DNA of 64,000 bases, taken from NCBI GenBank assembly GCA_039811225.1, contig JBDHYG010000001.1, positions 248,001-312,000 on the forward strand, written 5' to 3'. Below the pieces are notes generated by a model. It had not been told where the DNA came from. It saw only the letters and a program-made list of their open reading frames with translations, and made no database searches. Of this stretch, positions 42,621 to 51,684 are shown piece by piece (within the stretch, counting starts at the first letter, position 1; every line of letters starts with the position of its first letter). The position numbers and the translations under genes were made by a program. This DNA comes from JAFDXJ01 sp039811225 (lineage in GTDB: Bacteria > Bacteroidota > Bacteroidia > Chitinophagales > Chitinophagaceae).

Positions 42621-44687
42621 TTAAATAGATGGTACAATTGCACCGCTGTCATATGGTGGTACACCTTCACTTACGGCACCCTGTTCGGCATGGTGGTCTT
42701 TCTTATGTTCCTCATCATCCACATCCAGTATGCGTTTTTCATCAAAAGGTCTTTTACCGATCAGCGCTTCCACATCACTTTGGAACAGTACTTCCCGTTT
42801 CAGGAGTTCTTTTGCCAGTATTTCCACTTTATCCTTCTTCTCCGTGAGCAGGTCAAGTGTCCGTTTATATGCTTTATCAATAAGCAGGCGCACTTCGTTA
42901 TCTATTAATTTTCCAGTTTCTTCACTATATGGTTTGGTAAATGCATTTTCCTGGGCAGGGTCATAAAAACTCACATTCCCTACTTTATCATTCATACCAT
43001 ATACCGTGATCATAGAATAAGCAATCCGTGTTATTTGTTGCAGGTCATTGGAAGCCCCGGTAGAAATTTTACCAAAAAATATTTGTTCACTCGCCCGGCC
43101 ACCCAAGGTCATACACATCTGATCCATCAATTGATCTGTATCATATAAATATTGCTCTTTGGGCGTATATTGGGCATATCCCAATGCAGCAGTACCACGG
43201 GGTACAATCGTAACTTTTAATAAAGGATAGGCATGTTCAAAGTACCAGCCACAAATAGCATGGCCGGCTTCATGATACGCAATGATTTCTTTTTCTTCCG
43301 GTGAAATGATTTTATTTTTCTTCTCCAGTCCCCCAATAACCCGGTCAATGGCATCCTGGAAATCATTCATATCCACTGCATTTTTCCCATTACGGGCGGC
43401 TATCAGGGCAGCTTCATTGCACACATTGGCAATATCAGCACCGGCAAAACCGGGGGTTTGTTCTGCCAACTTATGAATGTCCAGGGTTTGCGAAACTTTA
43501 ATTGGTTTTAAATGAACTTTAAAAATTGCTTCCCGGCCGGTGAGATCTGGTTTGTCTATTGAAATCTGCCTGTCGAAACGGCCTGGTCGCAAAAGAGCGG
43601 AATCCAGTACATCCGGGCGGTTTGTAGCAGCCAGGATGATAATTCCGGTATCACCGCCAAAGCCATCCATCTCCACTAACAACTGGTTCAATGTATTTTC
43701 GCGTTCATCATTGCTCATGATGGCATTCCGACCGCGGGCACGTCCAATAGCGTCTATTTCATCTATGAAAATGATACAGGGTGCTTTTTCCCTGGCCTGT
43801 TTAAATAAATCACGTACCCGGCTCGCACCTACACCCACAAACATTTCTACAAAGTCGGATCCACTAATACTAAAAAATGGAACCTGTGCTTCCCCGGCCA
43901 TGGCTTTGGCCAACAGGGTCTTACCGGTACCGGGAGGACCAATGAGTAAAGCGCCTTTCGGAATCTTACCACCCAGGGCGGTATATTTTTTCGGGCTTTT
44001 CAGGAAATCTACAATTTCCATAACTTCCACTTTGGCCTCATCGAGACCGGCTACATCCCCAAAATTGATATTCACTTTAGTACCTTTCTCAAATAGCTGG
44101 GCTTTTGATTTTCCAATATTAAAGATACCACCAGGGCCGCCACTTCCTCCACCACCACCTACCTTACGCATCAGGAGGATCCAGGCGCCGAGGAAAATCA
44201 GGATAGTTAAAATTGTTTGTGCAACCGGGCCTATCCATTCCCCTTCATTAACGGTATTTTCCGGAACAGGTTTTACGGTAGGATGAGCTGCATAGAAATT
44301 GGTCATCCCGGTATGAAAACTTTGCCAGTCCGTAATAGTAAATTCAAATAACGGGCTAGACGTAGCTGTGGCCGGTATCGGCCGGTTAAATTTTTCTTTA
44401 TAATAAGGCTTGGTTAAACTGTCTTTTTGGATATAAACCCGTACAAGTTCTTTGTTTTTCACCAGGTCGAGCTTCGCTACATCGCCCTGCTGCAGCATGT
44501 TCTGGCGAAATTCCAATTCGGTTACCTGCATGGAATCAGCAGTACCAAGGTTCATAATCTGGTAGCCCAGTAAAAAAATGATGATAAGGGCATAAATCCA
44601 GTATACGCTGAATTTAGGGGGCGTTTTTTTAGGTGCACTTCCATTGGGAGGAAGAAGGGGTTTATTTTTTTTGTTATCCTGTGCCAT
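42621..44687 (-). CDS. ftsH: ATP-dependent zinc metalloprotease FtsH
   Basis: A 688-residue membrane-bound AAA+ protease. Membrane helices lie at about 28-46 and 155-173 with a periplasmic domain between. The AAA module has Walker A GPPGTGKT (250-257), Walker B IIFIDEIDA (305-313) and the second-region block LLRPGRFDRQI. The protease domain has HEAGH at 472-476. A glycine-rich stretch follows the second helix. FtsH degrades misfolded membrane proteins and short-lived regulators. It lies 59 bases after rsfS and nine before the LUD gene. Confidence 0.97.
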   Translation of the reverse strand: MAQDNKKNKPLLPPNGSAPKKTPPKFSVYWIYALIIIFLLGYQIMNLGTADSMQVTELEFRQNMLQQGDVAKLDLVKNKELVRVYIQKDSLTKPYYKEKFNRPIPATATSSPLFEFTITDWQSFHTGMTNFYAAHPTVKPVPENTVNEGEWIGPVAQTILTILIFLGAWILLMRKVGGGGGSGGPGGIFNIGKSKAQLFEKGTKVNINFGDVAGLDEAKVEVMEIVDFLKSPKKYTALGGKIPKGALLIGPPGTGKTLLAKAMAGEAQVPFFSISGSDFVEMFVGVGASRVRDLFKQAREKAPCIIFIDEIDAIGRARGRNAIMSNDERENTLNQLLVEMDGFGGDTGIIILAATNRPDVLDSALLRPGRFDRQISIDKPDLTGREAIFKVHLKPIKVSQTLDIHKLAEQTPGFAGADIANVCNEAALIAARNGKNAVDMNDFQDAIDRVIGGLEKKNKIISPEEKEIIAYHEAGHAICGWYFEHAYPLLKVTIVPRGTAALGYAQYTPKEQYLYDTDQLMDQMCMTLGGRASEQIFFGKISTGASNDLQQITRIAYSMITVYGMNDKVGNVSFYDPAQENAFTKPYSEETGKLIDNEVRLLIDKAYKRTLDLLTEKKDKVEILAKELLKREVLFQSDVEALIGKRPFDEKRILDVDDEEHKKDHHAEQGAVSEGVPPYDSGAIVPSI

Positions 44688-44746
44688 AAAAGTCTATCTA
44701 CACGTTTTTTTATATATATGCTTCGTTTCTGCCTGCAAAGTAAAGA

Positions 44747-45145
44747 CTATACTTCATTATAAGCTGTTAAAGGCGCATCATTCCAAAGTTCTTCGAGATT
44801 ATAGAATTTCCGGGCCTCAGGCAGCATAATATGAACCACCACATTGATATAATCAATAATTACCCAATGTACCGCGCCCAGGCCTTCATGACGAAAGGGG
44901 CGTTCCCCGCAAATTTTCCACACCTTATCTTCTACATTATCCGTTAATGCTTTTACCTGTGTATTACTCCCTGCTTCACAAATAATAAAAAAATCAGCTA
45001 CCGATTCGGATATTTTTCTTAAATCCATAGCAACAATTTTTTCACCTTTCTTTTCCTGCAGGGATTTGATAATCGTTGTAAGTATTTTAGCATTTTTCGC
45101 CAGTTTTCTGGCAGGGCGGGAAGCTGTGGCAATTTGTTGTTCCAA
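44747..45145 (-). CDS. rsfS: Ribosomal silencing factor RsfS
   Basis: A 132-residue protein of the RsfS/Iojap family, which binds ribosomal protein L14 and blocks subunit joining during starvation. ADFFIICEAGSNTQVKALTDNVEDKVW and GLGAVHWVIIDYINVVVHIMLPEARKFYNLEELW are the conserved blocks. No ATG precedes the conserved part; TTG at 45145 is the best start, with an in-frame stop 24 bases upstream. ftsH follows in the same direction. Confidence 0.92.
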   Translation of the reverse strand: MEQQIATASRPARKLAKNAKILTTIIKSLQEKKGEKIVAMDLRKISESVADFFIICEAGSNTQVKALTDNVEDKVWKICGERPFRHEGLGAVHWVIIDYINVVVHIMLPEARKFYNLEELWNDAPLTAYNEV

Positions 45146-45242
45146 TAATCTGAATAATTTTAGTTATCTAAATTTTTATAATGAAATTAAGGTAATTCTC
45201 GTTTGTTTTTTTGTTTCTGGTCATCCGCGAAGATGTAAGTAA

Positions 45243-45250
45243 TATTTTTG
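45243..45250 (+). promoter_or_regulatory. Candidate -7 box for birA
   Basis: TATTTTTG matches TAnnTTTG. It overlaps the in-frame TTG at 45248, so that codon is unlikely to be the start; the next in-frame TTG at 45269 is better. Confidence 0.4.
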
Positions 45251-45268
45251 TGCAAAAATAAGCATTCT

Positions 45269-46030
45269 TTGCCTGAAACTGCTCCCATAAATCCTTTAGG
45301 ACAACCATTCATTGAATTAACTGAAGTGGATAGTTCCAACAACTATGCCATGCAACAGGTAAAAGAAGGCCGGGCCGGCCATGGCAGCGCTTTTTTTGCA
45401 TTTAACCAGTTCCAGGGCAAAGGGCGACGTTCAAAAAACTGGCAATCTGCCCCGGGAGAAAATATTATTTTATCTGTAATCATTGATACCATTGCATTTG
45501 CGGGCTCCCCACCCTTTCTGCTCAGTATGGCAATGGCCTGTGGAGTACATCAATTTTTATTTTCCCTTACTGAAAAAAATTTCCTCATAAAATGGCCGAA
45601 TGATATTTATTTTAATGACAGAAAGGCAGCAGGCATCTTAATTGAAAATATATATCGTGGTTCCACCTGGCAATGGGCTATCGTGGGTATCGGCATAAAT
45701 ACCAACCAGGAACAATTTGATCCGGAACTAGCCAATCCCGTTTCCCTGAAACAAATCACCAGTAAGCGGTATCAACCGGAAAAAGCAGCCCGGACATTAT
45801 GCAATTTCCTGGAAACTGCTTACCGGCAATCGCTGTCCAACCCGGAAGAGATTATCCACTTGTATAATCTTTTTTTATATAAAAAAAATGAAATTGCCCG
45901 CTTTAAAAAAAATGGAACCACCATTGAATGCCAGGTAGATTCGGTGGATAAATTCGGGCAATTAAAAATTATTCATCCCTTGCTGGATCATCTGCAGATA
46001 GATGAAGTAAAATGGTTGATTCAACATTAA
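45269..46030 (+). CDS. birA: Biotin--[acetyl-CoA-carboxylase] ligase
   Basis: A 253-residue biotin protein ligase. FIELTEVDSSNNYAM begins the fold, GKGRRSKNWQSAPGENIILSV is the biotinyl-AMP-binding loop, KWPNDIYFNDRKAAGILIEN carries the catalytic lysine region, and VGIGINTNQ follows. There is no N-terminal DNA-binding domain, so this is a type I ligase without repressor activity. No ATG exists before the conserved core; I choose TTG at 45269 because the earlier TTG at 45248 overlaps the promoter box. Divergent from rsfS. Confidence 0.9.
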   Translation: MPETAPINPLGQPFIELTEVDSSNNYAMQQVKEGRAGHGSAFFAFNQFQGKGRRSKNWQSAPGENIILSVIIDTIAFAGSPPFLLSMAMACGVHQFLFSLTEKNFLIKWPNDIYFNDRKAAGILIENIYRGSTWQWAIVGIGINTNQEQFDPELANPVSLKQITSKRYQPEKAARTLCNFLETAYRQSLSNPEEIIHLYNLFLYKKNEIARFKKNGTTIECQVDSVDKFGQLKIIHPLLDHLQIDEVKWLIQH

Positions 46031-46094
46031 ATGATTCATATTTACATTGTTTCTTTCTCCCAAAAATCCGTTTACCATTTAGTAACTTGCGGCC

Positions 46095-48434
46095 ATGCAG
46101 GCATATTTAGAAGGTTTAAATGCACCGCAACTCGAAGCAGCAACCCATATGGATGGGCCGCTCATGATTGTTGCCGGGGCAGGAAGCGGGAAAACAAAAG
46201 TATTGACGACACGTATTGCGCATTTAATGGCCAAGGGCATTGATGCATTCAATATACTGGCATTGACTTTTACCAATAAAGCAGCAGCCGAAATGAAAGC
46301 GCGGATTGAATTATTATTGCAATCACGCGAAGCACGTAATTTATATATCGGTACTTTTCACAGTGTATTTGCCCGGATACTTAGAACAGAAGGGCCACGC
46401 CTGGGCTATCCATCTAACTTTACCATTTATGATACCGATGATTCCCGGTCAGTATTAAAAGCCGTGATCAAAGAAATGGACCTGGATGACAAACAATATA
46501 AACCAGGTACCGTTCATAACAGGATTTCACAGGCAAAAAATGCATTAGTCGATCCCGCCGCTTATCTCCAGGATTATTATATTCAGCAGGAAGATATGCG
46601 GGCTAACCGGCCGGCTACAGGCCGCATCTACCAGGCTTATGCGGAGCGTTGTTTTCGGAATGGCGCTATGGATTTTGATGACCTGCTAATAAAAATGCAT
46701 GAGCTCTTACGCAATTTTCCGGATGTACGGCACAAATACCAGCATAAGTTTAAATATGTGTTGATCGATGAATTCCAGGATACCAACCCGGTGCAATACG
46801 AGATAGCCAAATTGCTGGCAGCTGTGCATGAAAACATTTGTGTCGTTGGGGATGATGCCCAAAGTATTTACAGTTTCCGCGGAGCCACCATAGAAAATAT
46901 CCTGCAATTCCAGAAAGATTATGATGATGTAAAACTGGTAAAGCTGGAACAAAATTACCGCAGTAGTAAATGTATATTGGAGGTTGCCAATGAAATTATC
47001 AAAAACAATAAAGGGCAAATACCCAAAAACCTTTGGACCGATAATGGAGAAGGGGAAACCATCAAACTGGTACGCACCATGACCGATAATGAAGAAGGTC
47101 ATTTTGTCGCGGATAGCATTAAAGAACAAAAATTACGAAATCATTTTTTCAATAAAGATTTTGCCATTTTATACCGCACCAATGCACAGAGCCGGGCATT
47201 TGAAGAAAGCCTGCGGAAAATGGCCATTCCCTATAAAATCTATGGCGGCCTGAGTTTTTACCAACGCAAAGAAATCAAAGATTTTATCTGCTACCTGCGG
47301 TTAATAATCAATACAAAAGATGAAGAAGCCTTAAAACGAATCATCAATTACCCGGCACGGGGTATTGGCAAAACCACGGTGGAAAAAGCTTTGGTCCTGG
47401 CACATGAAAACAATCTTTCTTTATTTGAACTTTTATCAAATGCCAATAATTATGGATTTAAAGGCAGCACCTGCGAAGCCATAAAGAATTTTATCACCAT
47501 GATTACTTATTTCCAAACTTTACTGACACAAAAAAATGCATATGATGTGGCGGTTCAAATCGGTAATCACACACAAATCACGAAAGAATTATTCCAGGAT
47601 AAAACAACCGAAGGCTTGGCCCGGTATGAAAATATCCAGGAATTACTCAACTCCATAAAAGAATGGACGGAAACACCCGATAATGAAGAAGGTGAAGTGG
47701 TGGATAAATCGTTAGGCGCTTATTTGCAACAAATCACCTTACTCACCGATGCAGATACAGACAAAGAAGGTGATGATGATACGGTTAAATTAATGACGAT
47801 TCATGCAGCGAAAGGCCTGGAATTCCCGGTTGTGTTTATTGGTGGTGTGGAAGAAGGCCTATTTCCGAATGCCATGAGCATCAATACCCGGGAAGAACTG
47901 GAAGAAGAGCGAAGATTATTTTATGTAGCCGTCACGAGAGCTAAATCAAAACTCTGGATTACCTATGCCAATACCCGCTACCGTTTTGGCCATCTTATAC
48001 AAAATGATCCCAGCCGGTTTTTAGATGAAATGCCTGCGAAATATATTGATGCCAGTTATGGCGGTGGGCGCATGCGGTCACAAGCTGCAACAACCAATAT
48101 AGGCAGTGCATTTGAACGTATGCATTCAAAAAGTTTTGGAGAGTACACGGATACAAGGCCAACTGAAAAAAAACAACGGCCCTCCTATCTCGTTTCACCC
48201 AAAACAGCACAAGCTGTTGTACACACCCCATCCCAAAATTTTGTACCGGATGATACTTCCACATTGAAGGTGGGTCAACGTATAGAACATCAAAAGTTCG
48301 GATTTGGAACAGTCACTAAAATGGAAAATATTGTACACAATCCGGCAGCAACCATTTCATTTGATTTAAATGGTGAAAAAAGAATCATGTTGCATTATGC
48401 AAAAATCCGGATAGTCCCGGAGGGGGAAAATTAA
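46095..48434 (+). CDS. uvrD: UvrD/PcrA-type 3'-5' DNA helicase
   Basis: A 779-residue superfamily 1A helicase. Motifs in order: LNAPQLEAATHMDGP (Q motif), VAGAGSGKTKVL (Walker A), LALTFTNKAAAEMK (Ia), VLIDEFQDTNPVQ (II), VGDDAQSIYSFRGA (III), LEQNYRSS (IV), TIHAAKGLEFPVVFIGG (V) and LFYVAVTRAK (VI). The C-terminus VGQRIEHQKFGFGTVTKME is the tudor-like RNA-polymerase-binding domain of UvrD/PcrA. It acts in excision repair and removal of stalled complexes. TAACTTG, close to a -7 box, ends five bases before the ATG. Confidence 0.95.
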   Translation: MQAYLEGLNAPQLEAATHMDGPLMIVAGAGSGKTKVLTTRIAHLMAKGIDAFNILALTFTNKAAAEMKARIELLLQSREARNLYIGTFHSVFARILRTEGPRLGYPSNFTIYDTDDSRSVLKAVIKEMDLDDKQYKPGTVHNRISQAKNALVDPAAYLQDYYIQQEDMRANRPATGRIYQAYAERCFRNGAMDFDDLLIKMHELLRNFPDVRHKYQHKFKYVLIDEFQDTNPVQYEIAKLLAAVHENICVVGDDAQSIYSFRGATIENILQFQKDYDDVKLVKLEQNYRSSKCILEVANEIIKNNKGQIPKNLWTDNGEGETIKLVRTMTDNEEGHFVADSIKEQKLRNHFFNKDFAILYRTNAQSRAFEESLRKMAIPYKIYGGLSFYQRKEIKDFICYLRLIINTKDEEALKRIINYPARGIGKTTVEKALVLAHENNLSLFELLSNANNYGFKGSTCEAIKNFITMITYFQTLLTQKNAYDVAVQIGNHTQITKELFQDKTTEGLARYENIQELLNSIKEWTETPDNEEGEVVDKSLGAYLQQITLLTDADTDKEGDDDTVKLMTIHAAKGLEFPVVFIGGVEEGLFPNAMSINTREELEEERRLFYVAVTRAKSKLWITYANTRYRFGHLIQNDPSRFLDEMPAKYIDASYGGGRMRSQAATTNIGSAFERMHSKSFGEYTDTRPTEKKQRPSYLVSPKTAQAVVHTPSQNFVPDDTSTLKVGQRIEHQKFGFGTVTKMENIVHNPAATISFDLNGEKRIMLHYAKIRIVPEGEN

Positions 48435-48656
48435 ACTGATCCATTCCCACTTCCCACATAGATCGTTTTATTTTTTTCTACATTAATTGTTTTCCTGATA
48501 CCATTCTGGATAGGTAGAACATGTAAATGGTTTTCTTTATGCACTTTCCATCAGCCTCAATGATTAACAATGCAATGATTTATGCGCCACTTAAGAATTA
48601 TAGCAATCTTATTATTTATTTTCTGATTGACTTATCGAATATAACCTGAGCCATTG

Positions 48657-49436
48657 TTATTTCCAATTATTCGAGCTTCTGAGAAACCCATTTTGTTTTA
48701 CAAAACAAATATCACATTGACCCAACGCACCATCCAACGGTCTTCTAAGGAAGCCCGGAAAATCATATACGACATAATTACGTGCTAACATGAAATTTAT
48801 AACATCAGAAAATATGGGCATTCCCGGTACGTCATCAAAGTGGAAAAGTGATACTTCTAAAATATAAACTTCCGTGACACCAAATGTTTTCTCCGCTCCT
48901 TTTAATGCTTCCAGTTCAAAACCCTGAATGTCGAGCTTGATCATTTCGGGAATGTCTATTTCAGACAAGGATAATAAATCATCAATGGTAATTATTTCAA
49001 TTTCTCTTTGCTTCCCTATTTCTTTCAGTTTGGAATCTGGCATAGGTAAAAAAGAAGAGCCGAGTAAGTCATCCCATACCGTTAGCGTTAAAATATCTTT
49101 TTTAGATCCGGCACCGGCTAAGAAATAGCTACTATTTTCAAAATCTCTGCAAAAGCCTTCTAAATATGCCTTCATTTCAATTTGTGGTTCAATAAGGCAA
49201 AAATTTGCTTCCGGAAAAACTTCTTTTGCCATTCGGCTCCATTCCGCATTATTAGCGCCTATATCCAATATAGTTTTACATGTTAAGCCGCGTTGTTTCA
49301 GATCTTCCAATAATAATTTTATGGAACCAACCGGTCTTTTGTTCGATCCGATTTTAACAGGGGGCCGGGTAGTTTTTTTTCTGATTTCATACCCTGTTGA
49401 ACTGATAATTTTTTTGAGCAACTTTTTCATTCCCAT
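48657..49436 (-). CDS. FkbM-family methyltransferase
   Basis: A 259-residue SAM-dependent methyltransferase. CKTILDIGANNAEWSRMAKEVFP is the SAM-binding loop, CLIEPQIEMK the acidic strand end, IDDLLS then MIKLDIQGFELEALKGAEK the family-specific catalytic block of FkbM proteins (PF05050). Members methylate hydroxyls on sugars or secondary metabolites; the target is unknown. It stands alone with no sugar-synthesis genes nearby. ATGs at 49436 and 49430 are both possible starts. About 220 bases upstream of its stop (48435-48656) show no gene. Confidence 0.85.
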   Translation of the reverse strand: MGMKKLLKKIISSTGYEIRKKTTRPPVKIGSNKRPVGSIKLLLEDLKQRGLTCKTILDIGANNAEWSRMAKEVFPEANFCLIEPQIEMKAYLEGFCRDFENSSYFLAGAGSKKDILTLTVWDDLLGSSFLPMPDSKLKEIGKQREIEIITIDDLLSLSEIDIPEMIKLDIQGFELEALKGAEKTFGVTEVYILEVSLFHFDDVPGMPIFSDVINFMLARNYVVYDFPGFLRRPLDGALGQCDICFVKQNGFLRSSNNWK

Positions 49437-49526
49437 CCATTAATTTGTAAATAAGACACATTTGTTTTCAAAGAAATTAAAATAAAAGAGAAATTTTTGT
49501 CAAGTCCGTTTTATTGGTGAAAAAAC

Positions 49527-50066
49527 TTAACGGATACCGGTAACAATTTCCCCCAGTTCTTTTGTAATATCACCATATTTTCCATATTCCACCACCCGGC
49601 CTACTTCATGGCCATCTTTCATAATGATAAATGTGGGCACATTTACTATATGGAAAATGGCAGAAAGATCAAATGCCGATTGGTATGCCCGATCTGTAGC
49701 TATTAATAAAATATGGTCAGCCGGGAAACCGGATTGATCGATCAGTTTAAAGAAACCAGGTAATAAGTTATGCGTGTCTTCACACCAGGTACCGCCAAAA
49801 ACGACAATATGGAATGCGGTTGCTTTCTCCCTGAATACCCTGACAGCCTGGGCATCCGGTGTGCTCAGGTCATACATTTTTTTAAACCAGGGAAAAGTGG
49901 TTTCATTTTCCAGCATGGACCGTTGAATAATACCTACGAGGATCTTCTCATTTGCCTCGGTTTTGGTATGGTAGGCCGGCTCATTCATTGCGGGCAAAGA
50001 TTGTTGTTGTACTTTACAGGAAGATAAACTGGCAATAGCAATTACCAGTAAAGAAAGGTTTCTCAT
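49527..50066 (-). CDS. Thioredoxin-like lipoprotein with CxxT in place of CxxC
   Basis: A 179-residue protein. MRNLSLLVIAIASLSSC is a signal peptide with lipobox SLSSC, so the protein is lipid-anchored. The thioredoxin fold is seen from about residue 85: VVFGGTWCEDTHNLLPGFFKL, then NVPTFIIMKDGHEVGRVVEYG with the cis-proline VPT. The usual second active-site cysteine is replaced: the site reads WCEDT. Reduction by a dithiol mechanism is therefore unlikely. I start at the ATG at 50066, four codons after another in-frame ATG at 50078. It is followed by no linked gene. Confidence 0.82.
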   Translation of the reverse strand: MRNLSLLVIAIASLSSCKVQQQSLPAMNEPAYHTKTEANEKILVGIIQRSMLENETTFPWFKKMYDLSTPDAQAVRVFREKATAFHIVVFGGTWCEDTHNLLPGFFKLIDQSGFPADHILLIATDRAYQSAFDLSAIFHIVNVPTFIIMKDGHEVGRVVEYGKYGDITKELGEIVTGIR

Positions 50067-50114
50067 GAAGGAATACATTTAGAGATGATGTGGTATAATA
50101 AACATTAAAAAAAT

Positions 50115-50687
50115 TTAGCCCATATCCAGGCCGGCTTTTAATTCAAGCAGGAAGAATTTAACACGGGATAAGGATTGAATAGTTTGCAAATTAACCAGGG
50201 CTTTCGCATGATTTTCTAAAAGGTATTGTTTGGCGCCTTCTATAGAAAATTTTCTTTCCCGTAACAGGTGATAAATTAGTTCAAGATTTTTCACATCTTC
50301 CGGACGGAAAAGGCGGTCGCCTTTTTTATTCTTCCGAGGTTTGAGAATAACAAATTCATTTTCCCAGAAACGTATAAGAGAGGCATTTACATTAAACCAA
50401 TCTGCTACTTCACTGATGGCATAATATTGTTTTTGGAAAAGCTGCTCATCCGGGGGAATCTGTACATGTACCATCGCTGCATCCATTTCCTGGTACGATT
50501 TCCGGCCCCGTTTATTTACTTTAACCGGCGCTTTTGGCGCGGTTACCGGCTCCTCCTTTTTTTTCATCTTCAACTTCTTTTCCCCGGCAGGCCGGGGGGG
50601 GCTCATTTCTTCTTTTTTCCCGCTATCGGTTTTAGTGACTGGTTTATTCGGCCCATCATTCCCATCAAAAATATTCAGTTGAATCAT
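50115..50687 (-). CDS. MerR-family transcriptional regulator
   Basis: A 190-residue protein with a long charged, lysine- and proline-rich N-terminal region (1-85, probably disordered) and a MerR-type winged helix (about 90-160): YYAISEVADWFNVNASLIRFWENEF, then KKGDRLFRPEDVKNLELIYHLLRER. The C-terminus is short, without cysteine sensors. Targets are not apparent. Confidence 0.85.
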   Translation of the reverse strand: MIQLNIFDGNDGPNKPVTKTDSGKKEEMSPPRPAGEKKLKMKKKEEPVTAPKAPVKVNKRGRKSYQEMDAAMVHVQIPPDEQLFQKQYYAISEVADWFNVNASLIRFWENEFVILKPRKNKKGDRLFRPEDVKNLELIYHLLRERKFSIEGAKQYLLENHAKALVNLQTIQSLSRVKFFLLELKAGLDMG

Positions 50688-50808
50688 TGTACGAAAATAA
50701 ACATTGATTGGTGCAATAACAATAGTCCTTTAAAAAACGTGGATAACATGTAATTATTTCAATACATACCCATTTACAAGGAACGATCGGCTTGTTCGTG
50801 TTATCCTG

Positions 50809-50816
50809 TATTTTTG
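50809..50816 (+). promoter_or_regulatory. Candidate -7 box for the hydroxyacyl-CoA dehydrogenase gene
   Basis: TATTTTTG fits TAnnTTTG, 13 bases before the TTG start at 50830. No -33 box at good spacing. Confidence 0.4.
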
Positions 50817-50829
50817 CACAAAAACAAGA

Positions 50830-51681
50830 TTGAAAAAGATTCATAGTATATGCATATGTGGCTCAGGCACGATGGGTTCTGGTATTGCACAAGTGGCGGC
50901 ACAAGCGGGTTTTGACACCATTCTATATGATGTGGCAGATAAGTTTCTTCTCCAAAGTAAAGAAAAACTGGAAAAAATACTAACCACGTTAACAGAAAAA
51001 CAAAAAATTTCTGAAGAAGAAAAAACCGCTATTCTACAACGTCTACAGTTTACCAATCAAATCACAGATTGCCGGGCAGATTTGGTTATTGAGGCCATTA
51101 TAGAAAACAAGGAAGCTAAGATTTCTTTATTCCGGCAACTCGAAGAAGTGAATGATGCGGCAACCCTTTTTGCCACCAATACTTCATCCATTTCTATCAG
51201 TGAAATTGCTTCCGCCTTAAAAACCCCTTCACGTGTTGCGGGTATGCATTTTTTCAATCCGGCCCCCTTACTAAAACTGGTAGAAATTATCCGGGCAACG
51301 GAAACCAGTGATACTACCATTCAGCAATTGAAAGAAGTGGCCCTTCAAATGAATAAAGTACCAGTGATCTGCAAAGATGCACCCGGTTTTATTGTGAACC
51401 GGGTAGCCCGGCATTATTACCTGGAAGCTTTATATTTACTGGAAAAAGAAAACCTGCCGGTTGAAAACATAGATGCCATTATGGAAGCAAGTGGTTTTAA
51501 AATGGGCCCTTTCAAACTCATGGACCTGATTGGCATAGACATCAATTTTGCTACCAGCCAGATTGTGTGGAATGCATTGGGCAGGCCGGAACGTCTTAAA
51601 CCCTCCGTTATTCAAGAGCAAAAAGTGGAAGCCGGCGCATTAGGGAAAAAAACAGGCCGGGGCTTCTACCATTACGAATAA
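50830..51681 (+). CDS. 3-hydroxybutyryl-CoA/3-hydroxyacyl-CoA dehydrogenase
   Basis: A 283-residue NAD-dependent dehydrogenase. ICGSGTMGSGIAQVAAQAG at 9-27 is the dinucleotide fold, followed by ADLVIEAIIENKEAK, the catalytic HFFNPAPLLKLVEII with its histidine, and CKDAPGFIVNRVAR. The C-terminal helical domain has GFKMGPFKLMDLIGIDIN. Length is that of the stand-alone enzymes (about 280-290). The start is TTG at 50830; no ATG precedes the glycine motif. It is followed after three bases by an epimerase-like gene. Confidence 0.92.
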   Translation: MKKIHSICICGSGTMGSGIAQVAAQAGFDTILYDVADKFLLQSKEKLEKILTTLTEKQKISEEEKTAILQRLQFTNQITDCRADLVIEAIIENKEAKISLFRQLEEVNDAATLFATNTSSISISEIASALKTPSRVAGMHFFNPAPLLKLVEIIRATETSDTTIQQLKEVALQMNKVPVICKDAPGFIVNRVARHYYLEALYLLEKENLPVENIDAIMEASGFKMGPFKLMDLIGIDINFATSQIVWNALGRPERLKPSVIQEQKVEAGALGKKTGRGFYHYE

Positions 51682-51684
51682 TTC

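Noticed and set aside
43540..44286. 248-codon open frame on the plus strand
   Set aside because: It lies wholly antisense to ftsH, has no family resemblance, and mirrors the codon pattern of the real gene.
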